Origin: Caenimonas sedimenti | Lineage (GTDB): Bacteria; Pseudomonadota; Gammaproteobacteria; Burkholderiales; Burkholderiaceae_C | Length of the DNA stretch: 64,000 nucleotides | Direction: 5' to 3' | NCBI RefSeq assembly: GCF_007833165.1 | Contig: NZ_VOBQ01000023.1 | Coordinates: 62,001 to 126,000, forward strand | Part shown: in pieces, positions 10,800 through 20,587 of the stretch | Layout: each line of letters opens with the position of its first letter | How positions within the stretch are numbered: the first letter of the stretch is position 1 | Notes under the pieces: generated by a model | The model's database searches: none | What the model saw: only the letters and a program-made list of their open reading frames with translations | What the model was told of the DNA's origin: nothing | Program-made: the position numbers and the translations under genes

Positions 10800-12274
10800 C
10801 AGGCGGTGGGGCGGAACAGGTACTGGCCGCGCGGCTTGCCGATGACGCCGGCTTCGTGCGTGTAGACCGTCTCCCCGCGAAGGTAGGTGGCTTCCACGCG
10901 GGCCGAGAGCTCCAGCCCCTCGAAGGGGGTGTAGCCCTGCGTCGACGGCGAATCCTTGGCACGGACGGTCCAGGTCCGCGCGGGATCCACCAGTGCGATG
11001 TCGGCGTCGTAGCCCTCGGCGATGTCGCCCTTCCTGTTCAGGCCGAAGCGCTGGGCTGGGGTCCAGCTGGTGACGCGCGCCATGTGGTTGTAGTCCATGC
11101 CGCGGCGCGTGCCTTCGCTCACCAGTGCGGGCAACAGGTATTCGGTGCCGCCGAAGCCGCTCTTGGCCATCCAGATGTTGCCGAAGTAGCGCTTGGGGAT
11201 CTTGGTCTCGTGGCGGCAGCAGGCGTGGTCGGACACCACCCAGTCCAGCTCGCCGGCCAGCAGCGCCTGCCACAGGAACTCCACATCCTCGCGCGGCCGG
11301 ATCGGGGGATTCACCTTGGCCAATTCGGCCGCCTTCGAGGTGACGTCCAGCATCAGGTGGCCGATCGTCACTTCGCGCTTGAAGTCGATGTGCGGGAAGG
11401 TGTCCGCCATCATCATGGCGGCCTGCACCGCCTTGCGCGAGCTGAGGTGGAGCAGGTTGATGTTGGGCAGCGCCGTTTCATTCGCGAGGTAGCTGGCGAT
11501 GAACACGGCGAGGCCTTCGGAATGCTGGGGGCGCGAAGCGCTGTAGGCGGCCAGGCCCTTCAGCGACTTGTCCTTCTCGACGATCTTCGTGTAGGCCGTC
11601 ATGATCTCCGCCGTTTCGCAGTGCAGCGACAGCGAGATCTGGCGGGCGCGGTCCGGGAACTGTTCGCGCGCCGCCTGCACGCCGCGCATGATGAACTCGA
11701 AGTGCGCGTAGTCGTAACGCTCGTCCTCGCCGATCATCAGGAACTGCCGCTGCGAGTCGCTCGCGCCGTGGAGACCGTGCGAGCCGTAGAACATGAAGAT
11801 CTTGAAGCTCGAAACGCCGTGCTTGTCGATCAGCATCGGGATCTCGTCGATGTGCGTCTTGTCCATGGGCGCCAGGTGGAAGCCGTAGTCCACGTGGAAG
11901 CGCCCCTTGCTCGTCTTCAGCACTTCGGGGAAGAACTTCTTGTAGGGCCCGCCCTTGTTCAGGTAGTACTGCCCGGTGCGGAAGTAGTTGAGGCTGGAGG
12001 TGACACCGCCCATGGCCGCGGCCTTCGATTCGCTCACCGCATCTTCGTCGAGCGGCGAATAGATGCCGCTGTGCATGTGGGCATCCACCACGCCCGGGAA
12101 AGCCAGCCGGCCGCGGCCGTCATGCACCGCTTTGGCCGAGCCGGGATCGATCGCGGGCGCCACCTTCGCGAATTTGCCGTCCCGGACGGCGATGTCCGCT
12201 TCGTGCACGGTGTTGCCGTGCGGGCGCACCACGCGCACGTTCTTGAGCAGCAGGTCGTAGGTCGGTCGGGTCAC
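10799..12274 (-). CDS. Cyclic amidohydrolase (hydantoinase/dihydropyrimidinase/dihydroorotase family)
   Basis: This is a 491-residue binuclear-metal amidohydrolase likely to open a cyclic amide, imide or hydantoin. All family ligands are visible: the first metal pair HMH in VVDAHMHSGIY, the lysine expected to be carboxylated in SSFKIFMFYG, histidines in LSLHCETAE and NLLHLSSRK, and the aspartate in WVVSDHACC. The start is GTG at 12274, overlapping the stop of the upstream small-subunit gene as GTGA, so translation is probably coupled. Known hydantoinases hydrolyse five- or six-membered rings; nicotinate-degradation enamidase is a more distant relative. The true ring substrate cannot be read from the sequence. 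Confidence 0.88.
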   Translation of the reverse strand: MTRPTYDLLLKNVRVVRPHGNTVHEADIAVRDGKFAKVAPAIDPGSAKAVHDGRGRLAFPGVVDAHMHSGIYSPLDEDAVSESKAAAMGGVTSSLNYFRTGQYYLNKGGPYKKFFPEVLKTSKGRFHVDYGFHLAPMDKTHIDEIPMLIDKHGVSSFKIFMFYGSHGLHGASDSQRQFLMIGEDERYDYAHFEFIMRGVQAAREQFPDRARQISLSLHCETAEIMTAYTKIVEKDKSLKGLAAYSASRPQHSEGLAVFIASYLANETALPNINLLHLSSRKAVQAAMMMADTFPHIDFKREVTIGHLMLDVTSKAAELAKVNPPIRPREDVEFLWQALLAGELDWVVSDHACCRHETKIPKRYFGNIWMAKSGFGGTEYLLPALVSEGTRRGMDYNHMARVTSWTPAQRFGLNRKGDIAEGYDADIALVDPARTWTVRAKDSPSTQGYTPFEGLELSARVEATYLRGETVYTHEAGVIGKPRGQYLFRPTA

Positions 12275-12780
12275 GGGGTAGTCCTCGAAGGGAAGCGTTG
12301 CTGGAGTTGGGGCAGCAGCCCGCCCGCATCGATCATGTCGAGCAGGAAGGCCGGGATGGGGTCCGCGGCCAGGGTCTGGCCGGAGGCGCGCACGATGCGG
12401 CCGGCGCGCGCGTCGATCAGGATCTGCTCGCCTTCCACGATGCTTTCGGCCTCTGCACAGGTGAGCAGCAGCAGGCCCAGGTTGAAGGCGTTGCGGAAGA
12501 ACAGTCCCGCGAATGACGGTGCCACCACGGCAGCCACGCCGAGGTGGCGCAGCGCGGCCGCGGCCTGCTCGCGCGACGATCCGATGCCGAAGTTCGCTCC
12601 TGCCACGACGACGTCGCCCGGCTGCACGGCCGCCGGAAATTCGGGCCGCACGGTCTCCAGGCAATGGCGGGCGATCACCTCGGCGCCGTGCTGCATCCAG
12701 TGGCCGGGCGCCAGCGCATCGGTGTCGATGTCGGGCCCGAAGCGCCACACCCGATGCCGGGTTCGCGGGGCCGTTGTCAC
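12271..12780 (-). CDS. Aconitase-family hydro-lyase, small (swivel) subunit, LeuD/DmdB-like
   Basis: This is the 169-residue swivel-domain subunit of a two-subunit [4Fe-4S] hydro-lyase. It has the small-subunit substrate loop GANFGIGSSREQAA and the domain pattern of LeuD, homoaconitase and 2,3-dimethylmalate dehydratase small subunits. The start is GTG at 12780, overlapping the stop of the large-subunit gene as GTGA. The gene sits between the large subunit and the amidohydrolase. Its place in a catabolic operon without leuA or leuB argues against a role in leucine synthesis. Confidence 0.88.
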   Translation of the reverse strand: MTTAPRTRHRVWRFGPDIDTDALAPGHWMQHGAEVIARHCLETVRPEFPAAVQPGDVVVAGANFGIGSSREQAAAALRHLGVAAVVAPSFAGLFFRNAFNLGLLLLTCAEAESIVEGEQILIDARAGRIVRASGQTLAADPIPAFLLDMIDAGGLLPQLQQRFPSRTTP

Positions 12781-14054
12781 GGAAGGAAACCCCGCGGGTC
12801 GGCGATGCAGCCTGCCACCGCCGAAGCGGCCACCGTGTAGGGGGAGGCCAGGTACACCTGGGTGCTGGCCGGGCCCATCCGGCCCTTGAAGTTGCGCGCG
12901 GTGCTGGAGATGACCGTTTCGTTCTCTGCGAAGCTGTCGCCGTAGCCCGCGCAGACGCCGCACGCGCTCGGCAGCAACTGGGCACCGGCGGCTTCGAGGA
13001 CGCCCAGCGTGCCGTCACGCCCGGCCGATTCGCGATCGGCCACGCTGGCCGGTGCGACCAGCAGCCGCACCCCGGATGCGACCCGGCGGCCGCGCAAGAC
13101 GGCGGCCGCGAAGCGAAGGTCGTCGAGCTTGGCGCCGGTGCACGCGCCAATGTAGGCCGCCTGGATGGGCGTGCCCGCCACGACATCGATGGAGCTGTTG
13201 TTCGCCGGGTTGAAGGGCCGTGCGACTTGCGGTGCGAGCCGCGACGCATCGAAGCCGTGTTCGACGTCGAAGCTGCCGGGGTCCGAACGCCACGGGGCGA
13301 TGTCCACCTCCGCCGCGCCATGCGCGGCGAGCCAGTCGCGCGTCTTCGCATCGGGCGCGATCAGGCCCACCTGGGCGCCCAGTTCGGCGCTCATGTTCGC
13401 CAGCGTCATGCGCTCGTTCATGTCCAGCGCTTCGACCGCGGAGCCCGTGAACTCGATGGCCTGGTAGCCGCCGCCGTTCATGCCGAAGCGGCCGATCATC
13501 GCCAGCATCATGTCCTTGGCGCTCACGCCGGCAGCCAGCGCGCCGTCCCATCGCATCGCGATCGTGCGAGGCACCTGCACCCAGATCTGGCCGGTGGTGA
13601 CCACACCCAGCATCTCCGTGCTGCCCACGCCGAACATGTAGGCGCCGAATGCGCCGCCGGTGGGTGAATGCGAATCGCCGCCCACGCAGAACATGCCGGG
13701 GCGGATGTGGCCGTGCTGCGGCACCACCACGTGGCAGATGCCTTGCGAATCGTAGACATGGGGCAATGCCTGGTCGCGTGCCCAGTCGCGTGCGATCTTC
13801 ACGATGCGGCGGGCGTCGTCATTGCGCTCCGGCACGTAATGGTCCATGACCAGCACGACGCGCGATTTGTCCCAGATCGGCGCGCCGAGTTGCTCCAGCA
13901 TGGGTTGCAGCCGGCGCGGCCCCGACGAGTCGTGGAACATCGCGATGTCCACCTCGCATGTCACCACCTCGCCCACGCGCACTTGCGGCCGGCGCGCCGC
14001 GCGGGCGATCAGCTTTTGCGCCATTGACTGCGGGGCGGGGCTTGCCACAGTCAT
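12777..14054 (-). CDS. Aconitase-family hydro-lyase, large subunit, LeuC/DmdA-like
   Basis: This is the 425-residue Fe-S subunit of a LeuCD-type hydro-lyase that adds water to, or removes it from, an unsaturated dicarboxylate. The three cluster cysteines are visible: one in IGACTGAKLDD and two in SACGVCAGYGD. The active-site histidine region VMDHYVPER and the segment GGDSHSPTGGAFGAYMFGVG are also present. The length fits the short LeuC-type family (2,3-dimethylmalate dehydratase, homoaconitase) and not full aconitase. The ATG at 14054 overlaps the stop of the Bug gene. The pairing with a KRCGH lyase resembles the hydration and cleavage steps known for dimethylmaleate; the substrate remains an inference. 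Confidence 0.88.
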   Translation of the reverse strand: MTVASPAPQSMAQKLIARAARRPQVRVGEVVTCEVDIAMFHDSSGPRRLQPMLEQLGAPIWDKSRVVLVMDHYVPERNDDARRIVKIARDWARDQALPHVYDSQGICHVVVPQHGHIRPGMFCVGGDSHSPTGGAFGAYMFGVGSTEMLGVVTTGQIWVQVPRTIAMRWDGALAAGVSAKDMMLAMIGRFGMNGGGYQAIEFTGSAVEALDMNERMTLANMSAELGAQVGLIAPDAKTRDWLAAHGAAEVDIAPWRSDPGSFDVEHGFDASRLAPQVARPFNPANNSSIDVVAGTPIQAAYIGACTGAKLDDLRFAAAVLRGRRVASGVRLLVAPASVADRESAGRDGTLGVLEAAGAQLLPSACGVCAGYGDSFAENETVISSTARNFKGRMGPASTQVYLASPYTVAASAVAGCIADPRGFLP

Positions 14055-15028
14055 TCGGGCTTGGCCCCCGAATACTTGACGACCTTGGACCAGCGCGCGA
14101 TCTCCTCGCGCACGAAGCGGGCGAACTCGTCCGGCGTGTTGCCGACCGGTGTGGCGCCCTCGAACTCGATGCGCCGCTTCACCTCGGGCGAAACGACGGC
14201 CTGCCGTGCGGCATCGCTCAGGCGCCGGGCGAGTTCCGGCGCCATGCGTCCCGGACCGAAGAGGCCGAACCAGGCGCTGGACTGGTAGCCCGCCAGCACT
14301 TCCCCGATCGCGGGCGTCTCGGGGAATGCAGGCAGGCGGGCGGGACTGGTGACGCCTAGCAGCTTCAGTTTGCCGGCCTTGATGTGAGCCTGCGCGTTGC
14401 CGACGTTGGCGAACATGAGCTCGACCTGCCCGGCCAGCACGTCCTGGATCGCCGGTGCCGTCCCCTTGTAGGGAATGTTGACGATGTACGTGCCCGACAT
14501 CATCTTGAAGGCCTCGCCCGCCATGTGGACCGAGGAGCCCATGGCGCCGATGGCGAAGTTCAGTTTCCCCGGCCGCGACTTCGCCAGCGCGATCAGTTCA
14601 CGCAGGTTGTTCGCGGGCAGGGAAGGGTGGGCCACCAGCAGCGCCGGCGAGGTCGACACCATGGTGAGCGGCGTGAAGTCACGCTCCGGATCGAACGGCA
14701 GGCTGGGGAACAGCGACGCGTTGATCGCGTGGCTGGTGAAGCTCATGAGCAGCGTGCTGCCGTCGGGCACCGCTTTGGCGACGGCTTCGGCGGCGATGTT
14801 GCCGCCGGCGCCGGGACGGTTCTCCACCACCACTGTGCGGCCGAGGGCACGGCCCAGCTCGGTGGCCAGGGTGCGGGCCATCGTGTCCGTGGTACCCCCG
14901 GCGGGTGCGCCGACGAGGATGCGAACGGGTGCCTGCACGCTCTGCGGCCACGCCGGCCAGGCCAGCAAGGCTCCGCCGGCCACGAGCAGCGCGCGCCGTT
15001 GCGGATGGATCGATGGCGAAGACTTCAT
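14051..15028 (-). CDS. Bug/TctC-family tripartite tricarboxylate-type periplasmic binding protein
   Basis: This is a 325-residue periplasmic solute-binding protein of the Bug family, which is greatly expanded in Burkholderiales. An arginine-rich N-terminus with LLVAGGALLAWPAWPQ forms an export signal. The mature part shows the family segments VRILVGAPAGGTTDTMAR and ENRPGAGGNIAAEAVAKA. No TctA or TctB membrane subunits are in the operon, so the protein may work with a transporter encoded elsewhere or as a sensor. It lies between the ABC importer genes and the enzymes and overlaps the large-subunit gene. Confidence 0.92.
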   Translation of the reverse strand: MKSSPSIHPQRRALLVAGGALLAWPAWPQSVQAPVRILVGAPAGGTTDTMARTLATELGRALGRTVVVENRPGAGGNIAAEAVAKAVPDGSTLLMSFTSHAINASLFPSLPFDPERDFTPLTMVSTSPALLVAHPSLPANNLRELIALAKSRPGKLNFAIGAMGSSVHMAGEAFKMMSGTYIVNIPYKGTAPAIQDVLAGQVELMFANVGNAQAHIKAGKLKLLGVTSPARLPAFPETPAIGEVLAGYQSSAWFGLFGPGRMAPELARRLSDAARQAVVSPEVKRRIEFEGATPVGNTPDEFARFVREEIARWSKVVKYSGAKPE

Positions 15029-15029
15029 T

Positions 15030-15739
<710 letters not shown>

Positions 15740-15743
<4 letters not shown>

Positions 15744-16501
15744 GGCGCGGCCTCCGCGACAGCCATCTTCGCCAGCCGCTGCGCCGTGCCATGCCCCAGG
15801 TACGCTTCGATCACGCGTTCGTCGCGCGTCACTTCGCCGGGCGTGCCGGAGGCGATCAACTGGCCCTGCGCGAGCACCCAGACATGGCCGGCGAGGTGCA
15901 TCACGGCCTGCATCACGTGTTCGATCATCAGGACCGTGACGCCCTGGTCGGCGATCGAGCGCACGACGGGCAGCATCTCGGCGACTTCCTGGGGGTTCAG
16001 GCCAGCCAGCACTTCGTCCAGCAACAGCAACCGCGGACGTGTGGCCAGCGCGCGGGCGAGTTCCAGCCGCTTGCGGCCGGCCACCGTCAGTTCGCCGGCG
16101 GGCTGATCCAGCAACGCCGCCAGGCCCACGCGCCGCGCCACCTCTTCGGCCTGAGCCAGGGCTTCGCCGCGTCCTGGGCAATGCAGATGCGCCCCCACCG
16201 CGATGTTCTCGCGCACGGTCTGGGCGGCGAAGGGCTGCACGATCTGGAAGGTGCGCGTCATGCCGCGCCGCGCGTTCAGGTGGGGTGGCCGGCCGGTGAC
16301 GTCCTCGCCCGCGAACAGGATGCGGCCGGCGTCGGGCGCGAGGAAGCCGGACATCAACGCGAACAAGGTGGTCTTGCCGGCGCCGTTCGGGCCGATGAGC
16401 GCGCTCAGGCCCGGGGGCAGTTCCAGCGACACGTCCCGCACGGCCGCCAGCCCGCCGAACGATTTGCTGACGCCTTGCAGTTGCAGCAGAGGCTCAGCCA
16501 C
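15740..16501 (-). CDS. livG: Branched-chain-type ABC importer ATPase LivG
   Basis: This is a 253-residue ATPase with Walker A LIGPNGAGKTT near residue 36, Walker B LLLLDEVLAGLNP and an H-loop in VLMIEHVM. The usual LSGGQ signature is altered: the corresponding region reads ELTVAGRKRLELARAL, a variant common in LivG proteins. The start is GTG at 16501, eight bases inside the end of livM. It forms the ATPase pair with LivF. Confidence 0.92.
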
Positions 16502-17474
16502 GCGATTGCCTCCACAGCGCGCGCACCGAAGCGCCCATGCCCATCAAGCCGCGCGGAGCGAACATCACGATGACGATCAGCACCACGCCGTAGATGATCA
16601 TGTTGATCCCCGGCAATTGACCGAACAGGTTGCGGGTGAGGTCGCCGAGGGCATGCAGCACCACGGCACCGAGCACCGGTCCCCACAAGGTGCCGAGCCC
16701 GCCCACGATGGCGGCCACCAGCGCCTCCACCGAGGTATGGGGTCCGAAGGCAATGGCCGGGTCGAGGTACTGGAAGACCTGCACATAGAAGGCACCGGCG
16801 GCCCCCATGAAAGCCCCGGAGAGGCCGATGGCCCCCAGCTTGACGCGGAAGGGATCGACGCCGATGGCGCGTGCGGCGTCTTCGTTGTCGCGCACGGCCT
16901 GCAGCCAGGCACCGAAGCGCGAATGCCGCAGCCAGCAGGTGACCAGCAAGGCCAGCACCGCCAGCACCAGCACGAGGGCCAGGTAGCCGCGGCGGTCGGC
17001 GAACTGCAGGTTGGCCGCGCCCTCGCGCAACGGCACCATCAAGCCGACGCCACCGCCGGTGAAGCTGACCGACAGCGACAGGATGCGGAACACCTCGGCG
17101 AAGGCCAGCGTGACCAGCGCGAAGTACGAACCCTTGAGGCCATAGCGGAACGAGAGCGCGCCGACGAACAGGCCCACCGCTGCCGCCGCGCCGATGGCCA
17201 GTGGCAGCGCCAGCCAGGGATTGATTCCGCCCGTGACCTGGGCGATGGCCTGCACGTAGGCACCGGTGCCGAAGAAGAGGGCGTGGCCGAACGAGAACTG
17301 GCCCCCGAAGCCGCCCAGCAGGTTCCACGCTTGCGCCATCAGGCACCCATAGAGGGCCATGGTCGCGAAATTGAGCAGCACGCCGGAGCGCGTGAAGAGC
17401 GCGAAGAGCGCCATCGCACCAGCGAAGAGGGCGATCTGCACGAGATCGCGGCGAATTGATACGGGGCGGGTCAT
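16494..17474 (-). CDS. livM: Branched-chain-type ABC importer permease LivM
   Basis: This 326-residue inner-membrane permease has multiple hydrophobic segments and the LivM-typical regions WNLLGGFGGQFSFGHA and TLAFAEVFRILSLS. A conserved cytoplasmic loop follows (VRDNEDAARAIGVDP), the likely ATPase contact. The ATG at 17474 overlaps the livH stop as ATGA. Confidence 0.93.
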   Translation of the reverse strand: MTRPVSIRRDLVQIALFAGAMALFALFTRSGVLLNFATMALYGCLMAQAWNLLGGFGGQFSFGHALFFGTGAYVQAIAQVTGGINPWLALPLAIGAAAAVGLFVGALSFRYGLKGSYFALVTLAFAEVFRILSLSVSFTGGGVGLMVPLREGAANLQFADRRGYLALVLVLAVLALLVTCWLRHSRFGAWLQAVRDNEDAARAIGVDPFRVKLGAIGLSGAFMGAAGAFYVQVFQYLDPAIAFGPHTSVEALVAAIVGGLGTLWGPVLGAVVLHALGDLTRNLFGQLPGINMIIYGVVLIVIVMFAPRGLMGMGASVRALWRQSRG

Positions 17475-18343
17475 GCTCTCGCCCCGAACAGTCCTTGCGG
17501 CCGGAACAGCAGCACGGCGATGAAGATGACGAAGATGCCGATCTGGCCCAGCGATTCCCCGAACCACAAGCCGCCCAGGGACTCCACCACCCCGATCAGC
17601 AAGCCCCCGAGCAGGGCGCCGGCGAAACTGCCCATGCCGCCCAGGACCACGATGGTGAAAGCGACCAGCACGAAGCCGTTCCCCACCTGCGGATTCACGT
17701 AGTAGGCCGGCAGGAGGAAGCAGGCGGCCGCGCCCAGGCAGGCGAGGCCGATGCCGAAGCTCATGGCGTACACATGGTCGACGTCGATGCCCACCAGGCG
17801 CGCGCCCTGCTTCTCCTTTGCCACCGCGCGGATCGCACGGCCCAGGTCGGTCGTCCGCATGATCAGCAGCAGCGCCGCCGAAGCGGCGAGCGCGCCGCCG
17901 AAGGCCACGGCTTTGGAAAGCGCCAACGATGCCGGCCCGATGCTGATGGTGGTCAGGGTGTAGGCCGTGTCGATCGTCCGGGTGTCGGACTTGAATGCCA
18001 GCAGCGCGACGTTCTCCAGCACGATGGAAAGGCCGAGCGTGACCAGCAGGATGTTCTCGTCCTTGCCGTGGCTGGCGCGGTTGATCACCAGGCGCTGCAG
18101 CGCGTAGCCCAGCACGAACATCGCCGGCACCATGACGGGCAGAGCCAGATAGGGATCGAGCCCGAACCGCTGCCTGAGGAAGTACACGCCATAGAGAGCC
18201 ATCATCAGCGCCGCGCCGTGCGCGAAGTTGATGATGTGCAGCACGCCATAGATCAAGGTCAGCCCCAGCGCCACCAGCGCGTAGACCGCGCCGGTGGTCA
18301 GGCCGTTCAGCACCGAGGGGAAGAGGATGCCGAAGTCGAACAT
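17471..18343 (-). CDS. livH: Branched-chain-type ABC importer permease LivH
   Basis: This 290-residue inner-membrane permease contains the LivH-type N-terminal helix (NGLTTGAVYALVALGLTLIY), the HIINFAHGA segment and a loop with RAVAKEKQGARLVGID. It pairs with LivM. The ATG at 18343 is 18 bases after the binding-protein gene. Confidence 0.93.
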   Translation of the reverse strand: MFDFGILFPSVLNGLTTGAVYALVALGLTLIYGVLHIINFAHGAALMMALYGVYFLRQRFGLDPYLALPVMVPAMFVLGYALQRLVINRASHGKDENILLVTLGLSIVLENVALLAFKSDTRTIDTAYTLTTISIGPASLALSKAVAFGGALAASAALLLIMRTTDLGRAIRAVAKEKQGARLVGIDVDHVYAMSFGIGLACLGAAACFLLPAYYVNPQVGNGFVLVAFTIVVLGGMGSFAGALLGGLLIGVVESLGGLWFGESLGQIGIFVIFIAVLLFRPQGLFGARA

Positions 18344-18361
18344 GCCGCTTCCGCGCCGCCT

Positions 18362-19576
18362 TCAGCTCTTGAGCGGGAAGATCGGGTCGGCTTCGCGGTA
18401 GTCCCGCGGAACGATCACCTTGATGTCGTTCTTCACCACCTGCGTCATCAAAGGCTGCGCGCCGGTGTTCTGGCCGTTGACGAACTTGGTGGGGCCGTAG
18501 GGCATGAGGTGGTCGGCGAACGTGCTGCTCTCCAGGGCGGCGTTGATGGCGGCGCGGTCGGTCGACCTGGCGCGCTCGATCGCATCCGCGAGCAGGCGCA
18601 TGGCGGTATAGGTCATGAACACCTCGTAGCTGAAGAACAGGCCTTTGGCTTCGACCCGCTTCTTCAGGTCCGCCGCGCGCTTGTCCCTGGGGTTGAACCA
18701 GTGGTTGCAATCGATGATGCCGTTCGCCGCCTCCGGGAATTCCTTGACGAATTTGTAGCTGGATGCCGCGCCGCCCAGCACCGAGTAGATGGCCTTGGGC
18801 GTCACCTTCTGCTGCTGCATCGTGCGCACCAGCAGTGCGTACTCGTTGTAGTAGTTGGCGGGAATGACGATGTCGGGATTCACCGCCTTCATCCGCAGCA
18901 CGATGTTGTTGAAGTCGCGCGTGGGGTTGGCGTGCTTGATGACCTCCTTGACGTCGTAGCCGTAGCCCGGCAGCTCGCGCGACAGCAGGTTGGCGGTGCC
19001 GGTGCCGAACAGCGATTCCTCGTGGATGATCATCACGGTCTTCGCGGGCTTGCCGGCCGCCGTGTTCAGCACGTGCAGGTTGGCCACGGCCACTTCGGCG
19101 CACTTGCGGTAGCCGGGGCCGAACCGGAAGGTGTTCTTCAGCCCGCGCTCGACGATCTGGTCGGCCACGCCGACGTCCACCACGTGCGGCAGGTTGTACT
19201 TGGCCGCGGCCTGCGTGGTGGCCAGGCAGATGGCCGACGCGAAGGCACCGACCACGGCACTCACCCCGGCCTCGTTCATCTTCTCGATTTCCGCCGTCCC
19301 CGCCGCGGGCGTCGATTGCGCGTCGCCGAGCAGGGCTTCGATCTTCGCGCCGCCCAGGGACTTGATGCCGCCCGCCTTGTTGATGTCCTCGATCGCCATG
19401 AGCGCGCCTTCGCGGCACTGCTGGCCCGAGTAGGCCAGGGCGCCCGTCACCGGGTGCAGCACGCCGATCTTCACGGTCCTGGGCTGCGCGCCGGCGACCA
19501 GCGGAAAGGCCAGGGCGGAAGCCGCGGCCCCGGCCTGGGCGATGAAGTCGCGGCGGTTGGAATCGCTGGTGCGCAT
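18362..19576 (-). CDS. Periplasmic substrate-binding protein of the HAAT (LivK-like) family
   Basis: This is a 404-residue type I periplasmic binding protein, the substrate receptor of the LivFGHM importer. The N-terminus carries SNRRDFIAQ followed by a hydrophobic stretch, which looks like a twin-arginine-type export signal (RRDF). The mature start resembles other family members (TVKIGVLHPVTGALAYSGQQ). The ATG at 19576 has an AAGGAG ribosome site nine bases upstream. It is the first structural gene after the regulator, so it should be the most highly expressed. The ligand is not deducible. Confidence 0.92.
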   Translation of the reverse strand: MRTSDSNRRDFIAQAGAAASALAFPLVAGAQPRTVKIGVLHPVTGALAYSGQQCREGALMAIEDINKAGGIKSLGGAKIEALLGDAQSTPAAGTAEIEKMNEAGVSAVVGAFASAICLATTQAAAKYNLPHVVDVGVADQIVERGLKNTFRFGPGYRKCAEVAVANLHVLNTAAGKPAKTVMIIHEESLFGTGTANLLSRELPGYGYDVKEVIKHANPTRDFNNIVLRMKAVNPDIVIPANYYNEYALLVRTMQQQKVTPKAIYSVLGGAASSYKFVKEFPEAANGIIDCNHWFNPRDKRAADLKKRVEAKGLFFSYEVFMTYTAMRLLADAIERARSTDRAAINAALESSTFADHLMPYGPTKFVNGQNTGAQPLMTQVVKNDIKVIVPRDYREADPIFPLKS

Positions 19577-19598
19577 GGGAACGTTCTCCTTCGGGTCG

Positions 19599-20396
19599 TC
19601 AGTGGAACTGGGCGGACAACTCGCGGCTGACCCACACCTTGGCGTCGATGTCGCCAACGCGGGACAGCTGCATCTGGTACTCGTAGCGGTCGGGGCGGTA
19701 GAGGCCATGCAGCCACTGCACGGGCCGGCCTTGCTCGTCGTGGATGAGGCGGCGCACGGCCAGCAGTGCGGAGCCGACCGCGATGCCCAGGTGCGAGGCC
19801 ACCTGCGCGTCGGCCAGCCGGGCGGAGATGGTCTGCTGCGCGCCGCCGAGGCGCACGCCGCTCTCTTCGAGCAGCATCAGGATCGGCTTCTTCGCCAGCT
19901 CGCGCTTGCCGAAGCCATACGCCAGCACCGCGGGCACCCAGGTCGTGATGTGCGACAGCGGCCCTTCGCGGGTGGAACGCACGCGCACCGCTTTCTGCAC
20001 GGCGTCGCCTGGTGCAAGCTTCAATGCCCCGGCGACTTCGGCGGTCGCTGCGACTGCGCTCACATCCAGCACCCGCACGGTCGTGTTGAGGCTGGTGCTG
20101 ACCAGGTTTTCCAGCAGGCCGGTGAGGCGGGTGGTCTTGGCGGCGCCGCGGCCCGCAGCGGCGGTGGCCGGGGCGCGCTGGGCCACGGGGTGCGTGCCGC
20201 GGCCGCGTTCGCGCGAGATCAGCCCTTCACCCGCCAGCTCCTGCAGGGCGCGCCGCACCGTGACCCGCGCCACGCCGAACTGCTGCATCAGTGCCAGTTC
20301 ACCCGGCAGGCCCTGCGCGAAGCGGCCCTCATGCAGTTGCTCCCGCAGCACCAGGTAGATCTGGTGGTACTTCGGCAGGGGCAGGGCAACCGTCAT
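19599..20396 (-). CDS. GntR-family (HutC subfamily) transcriptional regulator
   Basis: This is a 265-residue regulator with an N-terminal winged helix-turn-helix (GELALMQQFGVARVTVRRAL) and a C-terminal UTRA ligand-binding domain, the HutC type. Such proteins repress a catabolic operon until a pathway ligand binds. I chose the ATG at 20396 (MTVALPLPKYHQIYL); an in-frame ATG at 20405 is possible. The stop is 22 bases before the binding-protein gene, so the regulator heads the operon and is probably autoregulated through the palindrome directly upstream. Confidence 0.93.
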   Translation of the reverse strand: MTVALPLPKYHQIYLVLREQLHEGRFAQGLPGELALMQQFGVARVTVRRALQELAGEGLISRERGRGTHPVAQRAPATAAAGRGAAKTTRLTGLLENLVSTSLNTTVRVLDVSAVAATAEVAGALKLAPGDAVQKAVRVRSTREGPLSHITTWVPAVLAYGFGKRELAKKPILMLLEESGVRLGGAQQTISARLADAQVASHLGIAVGSALLAVRRLIHDEQGRPVQWLHGLYRPDRYEYQMQLSRVGDIDAKVWVSRELSAQFH

Positions 20397-20419
20397 GGGC
20401 GGCATCGTCCGGCGCTTCC

Positions 20420-20452
20420 ATTGTCCTGTCAATGGGACATGGATGGGACAAT
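20420..20452. promoter_or_regulatory. Candidate GntR-family operator upstream of the catabolic operon
   Basis: Perfect 7-base inverted arms ATTGTCC (20420-20426) and GGACAAT (20446-20452) flank a second, overlapping signal: ATGGGACA occurs twice as a direct repeat, 12 bases apart. The block lies 15-56 bases upstream of the regulator start codons, where the operon promoter is expected. The symmetry suits a dimeric HutC-type regulator. Binding is inferred. Confidence 0.55.
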
Positions 20453-20482
20453 ACTCCCACCCCCGAAGCGCCTGCGGCGCCT

Positions 20483-20532
20483 CCCCCTCGAGGGGGCGCA
20501 CCCGCGGCCCGGCGAAGCCGGTTCCGCGGGTG
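20483..20532. repeat. Palindromic intergenic element
   Basis: The perfect palindrome CCCCCTCGAGGGGG (20483-20496) is followed by a second inverted repeat with 9-base arms, CACCCGCGG (20499-20507) and CCGCGGGTG (20524-20532). It lies between the divergent GntR and dnaQ genes. Similar GC-rich palindromes are, as far as I recall, dispersed between genes in Comamonadaceae genomes, which would make this a REP-like element; that needs a genome-wide count. Confidence 0.5.
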
Positions 20533-20587
20533 CCCGCGAATGAGCAGGTCAGGCAATGCCGAATACGCGTCGCGCATAATCGCGGCG

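Noticed and set aside
10799..13351. A single 850-codon protein including the amidohydrolase
   Set aside because: The N-terminal 360 codons are out-of-frame readings of the aconitase-family genes. The real start is the GTG at 12274, coupled to the upstream stop.
12271..14054. Leucine biosynthesis leuC/leuD
   Set aside because: The subunits are of that family but sit in a catabolic operon with transporters, an amidohydrolase and a lyase, with no leuA, leuB or leuC-type context.
16494..19418. A 974-codon fusion frame including LivM
   Set aside because: Only the last 326 codons form LivM. The rest is a shadow of the binding protein and LivH, which are clear in another frame.
17456..19630. A 724-codon plus-strand frame across the livH and binding-protein genes
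   Set aside because: Composition is His-, Gly- and Arg-rich and shadow-like; the minus-strand transporter genes explain the DNA.
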